A stretch of 64,000 nt of DNA from Chitinophaga sp. 180180018-3 (GTDB lineage: Bacteria; Bacteroidota; Bacteroidia; Chitinophagales; Chitinophagaceae): contig NZ_CP140772.1 of NCBI RefSeq assembly GCF_037893185.1, positions 310,001-374,000 on the forward strand, given 5' to 3'. How positions within the stretch are numbered: position 1 is the stretch's first letter; each line of letters starts with the position of its first letter. The position numbers were made by a program, and so were the translations under genes. Below, in pieces: positions 25,841 to 33,917 of the stretch. Below the pieces are notes generated by a model. It was given only the letters and a program-made list of their open reading frames with translations. It did not search any database and was not told the DNA's origin.

Positions 25841-27442
25841 TTAAATTTTAGGTGCTGCAGCCAGCATCTCTGGTGTGGCCCCGGCTGCATATTTTTCGAA
25901 GTTGCGGATAAATTGCGCCGCCAGGTCTCTCACTTGCACATCGTAAGCGGCTTTATCGGCCCAGGTATTGCGCGGATCCAGTATGTCGGCCGGTACACCC
26001 GGGCAACTGTCTGGGATCGCAACACCGAATACCGGATGCGGGTGGAAGTTGGCCTTGTCCAGTTCGCCATTCAGCACTGATGAAATCATCGCACGGGTAT
26101 AAGCCAGCCTGATGCGGTTGCCGGTACCGTATGCACCGCCGGTCCAGCCGGTATTGATCAGCCAGACTTTAACGTTGTGGTTACGCATCTTTTCTCCCAG
26201 CATCTGCGCATACTGCGCCGGATGCAAAGGCATGAAAGGTGCTCCGAAACACGCACTGAAGGTGGATTTCGGCTCTGTTATTCCTGCTTCTGTACCTGCT
26301 ACCTTGGCGGTATAACCGGAGATAAACTGGTACATCGCCTGTTCGGGCGACAACCGTGATATGGGCGGTAATACACCGTAGGCATCGCAGGTAAGGAAGA
26401 ATATATTTTTAGGAATTCCGCCTTCTGCGGGCTCCTGCGCGTTATCGATGTAATGCAGCGGGTAGGATACGCGGGTATTTTCGGTAATGGATTTATCCGC
26501 GTAGTTTACCGTGTGGGTGCCAGGGAAGAACTTAATATTCTCCAGCAGTGCGCCCTCACGTACGGCATGAAATATCTGTGGTTCCTTTTCTTCCGAAAGA
26601 TCAATACATTTTGCATAACAACCACCTTCGAAGTTGAACACACCATTTGGCGTCCAGCCGTGCTCGTCGTCGCCGATCAGCTTGCGCTGCGGATCAGCAC
26701 TCAGCGTGGTTTTACCCGTTCCGCTCAAGCCGAAAAAGATGGCCGTATCCCCGTCTTTGCCCAGGTTGGCAGAACAGTGCATACTCAGCACTTTATGGTG
26801 ATGCGGCAGTTCGAAATTGAGAATGGTGAAAATACCTTTCTTAATTTCTCCGGTATAGGCACTGCCCCCGATAAGGATCATCTTCTTCCTGAAATTCACT
26901 ACCGAGAAGTTTCCCTGGCGGGTACCATCCGTAGCAGGATCTGCGAGGCATCCCGGCGCCTGTATCACTGTCCAGTCGGTTTGCATGTAATCCAATTCCT
27001 CTTCTGAAGGCCGCAGGAACATATTGTACGCAAACAAACTCGACCAGGGCAGCTCTGTAATCATACGTATATTCACGCGGTAGTCCTGGTTAGCGCATGC
27101 ATAGCCATCGCGCATCCATACTTCTTTTCCGCTGAAATAACGGGTGATCCTGTTATATAAACGATCAAAGTGTTCTTCGGAGATAGGAATATTGAAATCG
27201 TTCCAGTTAACAGTGTTGGCAGTGATGTTGTCTCTTACAATGAATTTGTCCTTAGGCGAGCGGCCGGTATATTCGCCGGTATTAACGGCCAGGGCTCCGG
27301 TGTCTGCATATTCCCCTTGCTTGCGGGCGACGGTTTGTTCCGCCAGCTCTTCAGGAGATAGTTGGTAATAAACGTTAGCTACGTTCTCTATGCCAAGTCC
27401 CCGTAAGTCAGCAATAGGATTCCTTACGCTACTCATTTGCAT
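25841..27442 (-). CDS. pckA: Phosphoenolpyruvate carboxykinase (ATP)
   Basis: About 533 residues; converts oxaloacetate and ATP to PEP, CO2 and ADP, the entry to gluconeogenesis. Motifs: RSPKDKFIVRD, GLSGTGKTTLSADPQR (Walker A), LIGDDEHGW (kinase-2/metal site), FEGGCYAKCIDLS, GGIPKNIFFLTCDAYGVLPP, and YTAKVAGTEAGI with GAPFMPLHP. The start at 27442 (or 27436, two codons later) is chosen because the -7 promoter element at 27477-27470 overlaps the longer start at 27472. Single-gene unit with a good promoter and a strong 3' hairpin. Confidence 0.96.
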   Translation of the reverse strand: MQMSSVRNPIADLRGLGIENVANVYYQLSPEELAEQTVARKQGEYADTGALAVNTGEYTGRSPKDKFIVRDNITANTVNWNDFNIPISEEHFDRLYNRITRYFSGKEVWMRDGYACANQDYRVNIRMITELPWSSLFAYNMFLRPSEEELDYMQTDWTVIQAPGCLADPATDGTRQGNFSVVNFRKKMILIGGSAYTGEIKKGIFTILNFELPHHHKVLSMHCSANLGKDGDTAIFFGLSGTGKTTLSADPQRKLIGDDEHGWTPNGVFNFEGGCYAKCIDLSEEKEPQIFHAVREGALLENIKFFPGTHTVNYADKSITENTRVSYPLHYIDNAQEPAEGGIPKNIFFLTCDAYGVLPPISRLSPEQAMYQFISGYTAKVAGTEAGITEPKSTFSACFGAPFMPLHPAQYAQMLGEKMRNHNVKVWLINTGWTGGAYGTGNRIRLAYTRAMISSVLNGELDKANFHPHPVFGVAIPDSCPGVPADILDPRNTWADKAAYDVQVRDLAAQFIRNFEKYAAGATPEMLAAAPKI

Positions 27443-27469
27443 AAAAGCAAGATTGTTTTGGTGTAATAG

Positions 27470-27499
27470 CAAAACTAGGGTTTTTTTGATATTGTCAAA
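27470..27499 (-). promoter_or_regulatory. pckA: pckA promoter with both -33 and -7 elements
   Basis: On the minus strand: TTTG (27499-27496), 18-nt spacer, TAGTTTTG (27477-27470). This is a full match to the Bacteroidota consensus TTTG-N17-23-TAnnTTTG, about 28 nt upstream of the ATG. Confidence 0.7.
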
Positions 27500-27733
27500 T
27501 TTTATAGGTGTTATACCATTAAAATTTAGAAAATACTTACGAGTATCGGGGGATCATTGCGATATCTTCAGTATGTCTGTGTTTCCTTGCAGGATTGTCA
27601 AACTAAAAAAGGGTTAATATAACATTAAATACCAGTAAGGAAATATTAGTACGATTTTGTCATTTAATGATGCAGATATTGACCGATTTGGTAATTCAGC
27701 GGCAATCGCCGTTCGCAGGTCCGAAATTTTAGC

Positions 27734-27741
27734 TAGGTTTG
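27734..27741 (+). promoter_or_regulatory. -7 element for the Xaa-Pro aminopeptidase gene
   Basis: TAGGTTTG, exact TAnnTTTG, 24 nt before the ATG at 27766. It overlaps an upstream in-frame TTG (27739), which is therefore an unlikely start. Confidence 0.5.
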
Positions 27742-27765
27742 GAGCCTCATTTGAAAATAAGAGAT

Positions 27766-29058
27766 ATGAAGAATCTGCCCTTAGATCCGCAGCTGTTCGT
27801 GAAGAACCGTCAGCGTTTTGTGGCAAAAATGCAGCCACAGTCCATAGCTATAATTAATTCCAATGATGAATTGCCTACTAACGGCGATGCCTTGTATAAG
27901 TTCAAACAGAATTCCGACCTGTACTGGCTGACCGGAATCGATCAGGAAGATACCATGATAGTGTTGTTCCCGGATAATCCTGATCCCAAATACCGCGAAG
28001 TGCTGGTATTGGTGCGGCCTAACGAGCTGAAGGAAAAATGGGATGGTCACCGGCTGCGTAAAGACGAAGCACTCGCCATTTCCGGCATCGCTACCGTAGT
28101 GTGGCTGGATAGCCTGGACGCGTTTTTACAGCAATGGATTAATGATGCGGCTAACATCTACCTGAATTCCAACGAAAATAACCGTAAGTCTAATCTGGTG
28201 CCGGTAAGAGATTACCGCTATGCCCAGGAAATGAAAGTGCGTTATCCGTTACATCACTACCTGCGTGCAGCCGTTATATTCAAGGAACTGCGTGCCGTAA
28301 AAACACCGGAAGAGATCAGGGTAATACAGCAGGCGATCGATATCACTGAAAAGGCTTTCCGCCGGCTGTTGACATTCATTAAACCAGATGTATGGGAACA
28401 TGAGATCCATGCAGAGATCCTGCATGAGTTCCTGCGAAACCGTTCCGGCGGAGAAGCGTATGGCTCTATTATCGCATCAGGCGACCGCGCCCGTACGCTG
28501 CATTATGTATCTAATAACGATGAGTGTAAAGACGGAGAGCTGATCCTGATGGATTTTGGCGCAGAATACGGTGGCTATAACGCCGACCTTACCCGTACCG
28601 TACCGGTAAATGGTAAATTCACCGCCCGCCAGCGTGAGGTATACAATGCCTGTTTACATCTTCATAACTATGCTAAATCTATCCTGCGCCCGGGTATCAC
28701 CATCGCGAAGTACCACGAAATGGTAGGAGAGGAAGCCACCAGAGAATTTATAAAACTGAAATTACTTACGGAAGAACAGGTGAAGAACCAGGATCCGGAA
28801 AATCCGGCCTATCGCAAGTACCTGTATCATGGCATATCTCACCATCTTGGCGTGGATGTACACGATCTCGGACCTTCTTTCCATAAACCGATTCCTGAAG
28901 GAGCGGTAATGACAATTGAGCCGGGAATTTATATTGAAGAAGAAAAAATGGGTGTCCGCATTGAAAACAATATCTGGCTGACAGCCGAAGGTAATGTGGA
29001 CCTGATGAAAAATATGCCGATTACAGCGGATGAAATTGAAGCACTGATGGCCCGCTGA
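27766..29058 (+). CDS. pepP: Xaa-Pro aminopeptidase (M24B family)
   Basis: A 430-residue metallopeptidase removing N-terminal residues before proline. An AMP_N domain (about 1-140, LPLDPQLFVKNRQRFVAKM, DLYWLTGIDQEDT) precedes the pita-bread domain with all five metal ligands: two Asp in LMDFGAEYGGYNADLTRTV, His in GISHHLGVDVHDLG, Glu in TIEPGIYIEEE and Glu in VRIENNIWLT. Complete and cytoplasmic. Start at 27766 is supported by the promoter position. Monocistronic; pssA follows after 130 nt. Confidence 0.94.
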   Translation: MKNLPLDPQLFVKNRQRFVAKMQPQSIAIINSNDELPTNGDALYKFKQNSDLYWLTGIDQEDTMIVLFPDNPDPKYREVLVLVRPNELKEKWDGHRLRKDEALAISGIATVVWLDSLDAFLQQWINDAANIYLNSNENNRKSNLVPVRDYRYAQEMKVRYPLHHYLRAAVIFKELRAVKTPEEIRVIQQAIDITEKAFRRLLTFIKPDVWEHEIHAEILHEFLRNRSGGEAYGSIIASGDRARTLHYVSNNDECKDGELILMDFGAEYGGYNADLTRTVPVNGKFTARQREVYNACLHLHNYAKSILRPGITIAKYHEMVGEEATREFIKLKLLTEEQVKNQDPENPAYRKYLYHGISHHLGVDVHDLGPSFHKPIPEGAVMTIEPGIYIEEEKMGVRIENNIWLTAEGNVDLMKNMPITADEIEALMAR

Positions 29059-29188
29059 TCAGTTTGATTTTTTTGACGCTCCTGATGAATTGAAAAGGTA
29101 AAACAAAAGATAATCATCAAAATTATATCTTCGCTGCTGCCTCTGTTCATCAGGAGTGTCAAAAACGTCATAATTAATCAGTGGTTTC

Positions 29189-29956
29189 ATGAAACAACTA
29201 CCCAACATACTTACCCTATGTAACCTTTTTTGCGGCGCCCTGGCGATTATATGTATACTATATGCGCCGGAGTATCGTGCTGAAATTAACGGTGCCGACT
29301 ATACGATTATCAGCCCCGAACCTGTTTATTGGGCGTCCGCCCTGGTAGTAATAGCCGGAATTTTTGATTTTTTTGATGGAATGGTAGCCCGGCTGCTTCG
29401 TGTGAGCGGTCCTATGGGAAAGGAACTCGATTCACTGGCAGATGTGGTGACTTTCGGTGTAGTGCCCGGTATGATGCTGTTCCGTTTGCTGCGCAGTGCT
29501 TATTTTCAGCAACCCGATGTATTTGACGTATCTATCATCAATCTGGCTCCGGCCTTGCTGGTACCTTGTTTTGCGGCTTACCGCCTTGCCAAATTCAATA
29601 TAGATGTAAGGCAATCCGAAAGTTTCATCGGAGTACCTACTCCTGCAGTAGCCCTGCTGGTGGCATCTTTTCCCCTGATCGTGCTTTTCAATCCGTTCAA
29701 CCTGGCGCATTGGTTCCAGAACATCTGGGTATTATACGTCGTTATCGGCTTGCTCTGTTACCTGATGGTAGCCGAAATTCCCATGATCAGCCTGAAGTTC
29801 AAGAATAAGAGCATTGCTGCCAACTGGCCACGCTTCCTGCTGATTATCCTCACTATACTGAGCATTCCGGTGCTGAAATTTGCTGCAGTACCGTTTGTTT
29901 TCGTGTGTTATGTGGTGCTGTCGGTGGTGGTGCCTCCGAAGATAATTACGAATTAA
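29189..29956 (+). CDS. pssA: CDP-diacylglycerol-serine O-phosphatidyltransferase
   Basis: A 255-residue integral membrane enzyme making phosphatidylserine, the precursor of phosphatidylethanolamine. The CDP-alcohol phosphotransferase signature is complete at about residues 64-90: DFFDGMVARLLRVSGPMGKE followed by LDSLADVVTFG (D-G-x2-A-R-x8-G-x3-D-x3-D). About seven transmembrane helices. The C-terminus (PPKIITN) ends inside the left arm of palindrome P5, whose bases encode the last two sense codons and the stop. Confidence 0.95.
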   Translation: MKQLPNILTLCNLFCGALAIICILYAPEYRAEINGADYTIISPEPVYWASALVVIAGIFDFFDGMVARLLRVSGPMGKELDSLADVVTFGVVPGMMLFRLLRSAYFQQPDVFDVSIINLAPALLVPCFAAYRLAKFNIDVRQSESFIGVPTPAVALLVASFPLIVLFNPFNLAHWFQNIWVLYVVIGLLCYLMVAEIPMISLKFKNKSIAANWPRFLLIILTILSIPVLKFAAVPFVFVCYVVLSVVVPPKIITN

Positions 29957-30057
29957 GAATTACGAATTACGAAATGCATAGCAGATATAAGCGAGTGATA
30001 TGTTATCCGCTTATATCTGCTATGCATTTCGTAATTCGTAATTCTTAATTCGTAATT
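29944..30057. repeat. Long perfect palindrome P5 (50-nt arms, 14-nt spacer)
   Basis: 29944-29993 and 30008-30057 are exact reverse complements; the arms are made of AATTACG and AATTAAG units outside and GCATAGCAGATATAAGCG inside. The core differs from the GATAGTAAACGCGAAT core of P1-P4. The left arm holds the pssA stop codon and the right arm ends 7 nt before the -7 element of purS, so it sits between two codirectional genes, not convergent ones. Confidence 0.95.
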
Positions 30058-30064
30058 TTTATCG

Positions 30065-30072
30065 TACGTTTG
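30065..30072 (+). promoter_or_regulatory. purS: -7 element for purS
   Basis: TACGTTTG, exact TAnnTTTG, 19 nt before the purS ATG and immediately after palindrome P5. Confidence 0.5.
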
Positions 30073-30091
30073 CGGCAAAATTTCTAGCACA

Positions 30092-30337
30092 ATGACTTTT
30101 ACTGCACATATCAATGTGATGCCACTGAAGGAATTATTGGATCCGCAAGGAAAAGCGGTAATGGGTGGTCTCAAGAACCTGGGTTTAGGCCAGGTACAGG
30201 ATGTACGTATTGGTAAGCACATTACCCTGCAGATCGAAGCTGCCAGCCAGGAAGAGGCAAAACAGATCGCGGAGAATGCCTGCCAGAAGCTGTTGGCAAA
30301 CCAGGTAATGGAATCTTTCGAAGTACATATACAATAA
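30092..30337 (+). CDS. purS: Phosphoribosylformylglycinamidine synthase, PurS subunit
   Basis: An 81-residue protein with the PurS pattern: an N-terminal beta strand (TAHINVMPLKE), the DPQGKAVMGGLKNLG segment, and VQDVRIGKHITLQIEA, ending FEVHIQ. PurS bridges PurQ and small PurL in the split FGAM synthase of purine synthesis. Neither purQ nor purL is in this window, so purS stands alone here, with its own promoter. Confidence 0.92.
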   Translation: MTFTAHINVMPLKELLDPQGKAVMGGLKNLGLGQVQDVRIGKHITLQIEAASQEEAKQIAENACQKLLANQVMESFEVHIQ

Positions 30338-30363
30338 CTGATTGCGTGCTGTAACGGCACAGT

Positions 30364-30443
30364 ACAGGAAGTTCGCAAAGGAGTGGAGATAGCGCAGGAA
30401 CCTAACCGGGCGGATCTCCCACCTCTGCGAACTTCCCTGTTTT
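30364..30443. terminator. Long imperfect hairpin downstream of purS
   Basis: ACAGGAAGTTCGCA ... TGCGAACTTCCCTGT with an inner GTGGAGAT/ATCTCCCAC pairing; about 25 bp of stem over 80 nt. The right arm is followed by TTTTACG. Likely ends purS transcripts before rsmI. Not related in sequence to P1-P7. Confidence 0.6.
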
Positions 30444-30469
30444 ACGTACTTATATAAGGGAATTGAATT

Positions 30470-31138
30470 ATGAAACTATATCTCGTTCCATCTCCCATTG
30501 GTAATCTTGCAGATATTACCTACAGGGCTGTGAAAGTGCTGGAAGAGGCTGATCTGATACTGGCGGAAGATACACGCACTTCCGGTGTACTGCTGCGGCA
30601 TTACCAGATCAATAAGCCCGTAACCCCCTATCATCAGCATAACGAGCATAAAATAGTGCAGCATCTGTTGCAACAGCTGCAGGAAGGCAAAACAATGGCG
30701 CTGCTGACCGATGCCGGTACGCCAGGCATATCGGACCCTGGTTTCCTGCTGGTGAGGGAATGTACCCGCGCCGGCATCCCGGTAGAATGCCTTCCGGGCG
30801 CCACAGCGTTTGTTCCGGCGCTTGTTAACAGCGGTATTCCTATGAACCGGTTTGCATTTGAAGGTTTCCTGCCACTCAAGAAAGGACGCCACACACTGTT
30901 TACCCGGCTGGCCACAGAAGAACGTACCATCGTTTTCTATGAATCCCCCATGCGGCTGGTAAGAACCCTCGCGGATCTGATCCAGTATTTTGGCCCCGAC
31001 CGCCCCTGCTCTGTGAGCCGGGAACTGACCAAGATGTTTGAGGAAAATAAACGCGGTACCCTGCAGGAAGTACATGATTACTATGCGGAGAAAGGGGTGA
31101 AGGGAGAAATTGTAGTGGTGGTACAGGGCTGCGAATAA
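30470..31138 (+). CDS. rsmI: 16S rRNA (cytidine1402-2'-O)-methyltransferase
   Basis: A 222-residue tetrapyrrole-methylase-fold enzyme methylating the ribose of C1402 in the decoding centre. Signature start LVPSPIGNLADITYRAVKVL, EDTRTSGVLLRHY, LLTDAGTPGISDPGFLLVRE, and LPGATAFVPALVNSG; RFAFEGFLPLKKGRH follows. Short version without the extra C-terminal domain, as usual in Bacteroidota. Confidence 0.95.
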   Translation: MKLYLVPSPIGNLADITYRAVKVLEEADLILAEDTRTSGVLLRHYQINKPVTPYHQHNEHKIVQHLLQQLQEGKTMALLTDAGTPGISDPGFLLVRECTRAGIPVECLPGATAFVPALVNSGIPMNRFAFEGFLPLKKGRHTLFTRLATEERTIVFYESPMRLVRTLADLIQYFGPDRPCSVSRELTKMFEENKRGTLQEVHDYYAEKGVKGEIVVVVQGCE

Positions 31139-31204
31139 TTTTTTTCCCAACTGACATAGGGTTGTCATACCGGGGTTGTTGTTTTGTAACCAGAAACTTT
31201 TACC

Positions 31205-32275
31205 ATGTCTATCACTGATATTGCATCCCGGCGACTACAACACCAACAATTACAGAAAACTGCTCTGAAAACACCCGACAGCATGGTGTCTTTTTTCGGA
31301 GCAATGCAGGCACAGGACTACGCCAGCAGCAAATGGGGCATAGGCGCCCGCCTCCCGGGGTGTACCCATGCGGATGTAGAAAACGCCATCCGGCAAAAGA
31401 AGATTATCCGTACTACCGTATTCCGTGGCACCCTGCACCTGGTGGCAGCTGCCGATGTACGTTGGATGCTGCAGCTGGCCGCACCGTCCGTAAGAACCCG
31501 CGGAAGAAGCATGCAACGTAAACTCGGCTTGGATGAACCCTTGTTCGATCGGATTAAACAACTGCTGATAAAATTGCTGGAAGGCGGTAAACAGCTTACC
31601 CGTAAAGAAATCACCGCTTATTTACAGGCAAACGGAATCAATACCGACGAAAACAGGATGAATCATATCCTGTACGAAGCCGCTATCTCAGGGATTACCT
31701 GTAACGGCGCCCTGCGGGAAAAACAGTTTACCTACACGCTGCTCGACGAATGGCTGCCTGCCTCGGATATGCTTGATAAAGAGACAGCACTGCAAACCCT
31801 GGCCCGGCGATTTTTTACCAGTCACGGGCCAGCTACTGTGGCTGATTTTGCACAATGGTCAGGTTTCCCGATGAAGGAAGCACGGGAAGGATTGGAAAGC
31901 GCCCGCTCTGCCCTGGTGGCAAAGCAGGCCGGGGATGTTACCTGGTGGATGGCGCCCGGCAGAACCAGGCCCGTTACTACATCTGCGTTGCTGTTGCCCG
32001 CTTTCGATGAATATTTCGTTGGCTACAAAGACCGTAGCACCGTGATTGATATGCGGCATGCCAGTAAAGTGATGACCCTGAACGGTATTTTCAATCCCCT
32101 GATGGTACGTGACGGGCAGGTAATAGGCGCCTGGAAGCGTACGATTAAGAAAGATACCGTTAGCATTGTAACTGCACCTTTCCGGTCAATGAAGAAGGCT
32201 GAATTAAAAGACTTTGAGCCGGCTGCATTGAGGTATGCGGCCTTTCTGGGCTTCACCCTGCAGGAATTCAAATAA
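31205..32275 (+). CDS. Winged-helix DNA-binding protein of the HTH_42 (AlkZ/YcaQ-like) superfamily
   Basis: A 356-residue protein of three tandem winged helices. Family marks are GAMQAQDYASSKWG at residues 32-45, LARRFFTSHGPATVADFAQW at about 198-217, and LLPAFDEYFVGYKDRS near 264. Gln35-x-Gln37 matches the QxQ catalytic motif of AlkZ-type glycosylases, which excise alkylated or cross-linked bases. The group to which this sequence belongs is usually labelled only 'winged helix DNA-binding domain protein', so glycosylase activity is an inference from the motif. Stands alone after rsmI. Confidence 0.85.
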   Translation: MSITDIASRRLQHQQLQKTALKTPDSMVSFFGAMQAQDYASSKWGIGARLPGCTHADVENAIRQKKIIRTTVFRGTLHLVAAADVRWMLQLAAPSVRTRGRSMQRKLGLDEPLFDRIKQLLIKLLEGGKQLTRKEITAYLQANGINTDENRMNHILYEAAISGITCNGALREKQFTYTLLDEWLPASDMLDKETALQTLARRFFTSHGPATVADFAQWSGFPMKEAREGLESARSALVAKQAGDVTWWMAPGRTRPVTTSALLLPAFDEYFVGYKDRSTVIDMRHASKVMTLNGIFNPLMVRDGQVIGAWKRTIKKDTVSIVTAPFRSMKKAELKDFEPAALRYAAFLGFTLQEFK

Positions 32276-32282
32276 TGAGTAT

Positions 32283-32972
32283 TCATGCCTCCGTGTAGCT
32301 GAGAAGACCTTTCTCATTTACTATCCGGATACTTTTTCCCGAGATAATGATCAGGTTTTCCGATATAAATTCATTCAGTATGCGGAAGATGGTTTCATAG
32401 GTAGTGCCGATATAGGAAGCCAGATCCTGCTTGCTGAGAGAAAGATGAATGAAGCCGTCATCCGAACGCCCAAACAACTTTTCCAGTAGCAGCAGGGCCG
32501 TGGCGCACCTTCCTTTTACCGGCATATGGGCCAGGTTACGTATCTGCTTTTCTGAAGTTTGCAGTTCCTGCGCATAAAAGAGCATCAGGGCATAAAGCAG
32601 TTCCTGGTTTACGCGTAATGACGACTGGAAAAAATCCATTTCAAAGAAGCATACCCTGACGGAACTCAACGTGGTAGCCGATACCGGAAAGATTGGTTCA
32701 GTGCCCCCAATTCCCCGGTGCCCGACAATGTCGCCCGGACCCGCAAAACGAACAATCAGCTCTTTGTCGCTTCCCCAGTGTTTATGGACCTTTACAACAC
32801 CTTCGTAGATAAAATAAATGCCCGTTACCCGCTCGCCTTCACGGAACAATACCTCGTTCTTGCGTAACACAAAATTCTTCCGATGGAGCGCAATAGCAGT
32901 GCCCCATTCACTCATTGATAACCTGCAAAGCAGGCAGGTTTTTCCGTCGCAACCCTGTTTATCTTTCTTCAT
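32283..32972 (-). CDS. Crp/Fnr-family transcriptional regulator with FNR-like cysteines
   Basis: A 229-residue regulator: cyclic-nucleotide-binding-fold sensor domain (about 25-145) and a Crp-type winged helix (about 150-225, LSKQDLASYIGTTYETIFRIL with the recognition helix). Unlike CRP it has an N-terminal cysteine group, C8, C13 and C16, plus C108 (SSVRVCFFEMDFF) at about the place of the fourth [4Fe-4S] ligand of E. coli FNR. The spacing (x4, x2) differs from FNR (x2, x5). Its ATG lies 14 nt inside the end of cobA, so it is cotranscribed with it, opposite the nir genes. I infer an oxygen- or NO-responsive controller of the nitrate island. Confidence 0.88.
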   Translation of the reverse strand: MKKDKQGCDGKTCLLCRLSMSEWGTAIALHRKNFVLRKNEVLFREGERVTGIYFIYEGVVKVHKHWGSDKELIVRFAGPGDIVGHRGIGGTEPIFPVSATTLSSVRVCFFEMDFFQSSLRVNQELLYALMLFYAQELQTSEKQIRNLAHMPVKGRCATALLLLEKLFGRSDDGFIHLSLSKQDLASYIGTTYETIFRILNEFISENLIIISGKSIRIVNEKGLLSYTEA

Positions 32973-33735
32973 GTGTAAAATGCCGGGAGGATATAAAAGG
33001 AAATGGATCCGATAACAATGATTGCAGGGATACTACTTCCCCGACAATAATAATGGCGGGGTTACCGATGTTTTCAGCCCGGGCCCGTAGTGCAATATCC
33101 TTTACAGTACCAGTTACCATTTTGGCGCTGGTAGTAGTGCCTTCCTGGATAACAGCGGCAGGCGTTTCTTTCTTCCCGCTATTCATAAAAATATCCATGA
33201 TCTGTTCCAGTTTGTTCATGGCCATCAATATGACTACAGTAGCAGTGGAACGTGCCGCCAGTTCTACATCTCCGGAGATGTCGCCCGACCGGGTAGTGCC
33301 TGTTGTAACCCAGAAGCTCTCCGCCATTCCGCGGTTGGTGAGCGGCACCATTTGAGAAGCCGGTACCGCTATGGCACTGCTGATGCCGGGAATAACAGCT
33401 ACGGCTACCCCGTGTTCCCTGGCATAAGTGATTTCTTCCACCGCTCTGCCGAAAACAAACGGATCGCCGCCTTTTAACCGGACTACATGACCATGTGCGA
33501 GTGCCATTTCTACGATCAGCTGGTTGATCTCCTGCTGCGACAGGGTATGGCAGCCATAGCGTTTGCCGGTGAACCGTATGATCGCTCCTGGAGATGCATA
33601 TTCCAGTAAAGAAATGTCTACCAGGGCATCATATAATATAACATTGGCCTGACGTATCGTACGAATCGCTTTCAGGGTGATCAGCTCCGGATCACCGGGG
33701 CCTGCACCTACTAATGATAAAAAAGGCCGGTTCAT
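32959..33735 (-). CDS. cobA: Uroporphyrinogen-III C-methyltransferase
   Basis: A 258-residue SUMT that makes precorrin-2 from uroporphyrinogen III, the first step to siroheme. Motifs: LVGAGPGDPELITLKA at about 8-23, RLKGGDPFVFGRAVEE at about 82-97, and GISSAIAVPA with GSDI-type C-terminal segments (LMAMNKLEQIM, PAAVIQEGTT). The single-domain form lacks CysG's dehydrogenase/chelatase part, which must be elsewhere. Divergent from nirB, whose product needs siroheme, so the pairing makes metabolic sense. Confidence 0.94.
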   Translation of the reverse strand: MNRPFLSLVGAGPGDPELITLKAIRTIRQANVILYDALVDISLLEYASPGAIIRFTGKRYGCHTLSQQEINQLIVEMALAHGHVVRLKGGDPFVFGRAVEEITYAREHGVAVAVIPGISSAIAVPASQMVPLTNRGMAESFWVTTGTTRSGDISGDVELAARSTATVVILMAMNKLEQIMDIFMNSGKKETPAAVIQEGTTTSAKMVTGTVKDIALRARAENIGNPAIIIVGEVVSLQSLLSDPFPFISSRHFTHEER

Positions 33736-33917
33736 AATTTTATATTATAAAATAAATAATGTGATATAATTTCAATTTTTCAAGATGAAATTAATATAAA
33801 ACTATTAATTTTATAACTAACATCATGCACCTAGATTTAAAATCTTCACCAAAACAATAAATAATATTATATAGAATTAATTATAATATAATTTATTCAG
33901 GTCTTAAATCTACTCCA
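33736..33917. promoter_or_regulatory. Divergent control region cobA/nirB with an AT-rich dyad
   Basis: 182 nt, about 85% A+T, shared by cobA (left) and nirB (right). It contains the dyad AAATTAATA-6-TATTAATTT (33788-33811) and a looser ATTTCA/TGAAAT pair (33769-33791). These are candidate operators for the neighbouring Crp/Fnr-type regulator; the sequence is not the classic TTGAT-N4-ATCAA. No clear TAnnTTTG is present, which would fit activator-dependent promoters. Confidence 0.4.

Noticed and set aside
30476..31168. 230-codon minus-strand frame
   Set aside because: Antisense to rsmI, which is complete with all motifs.
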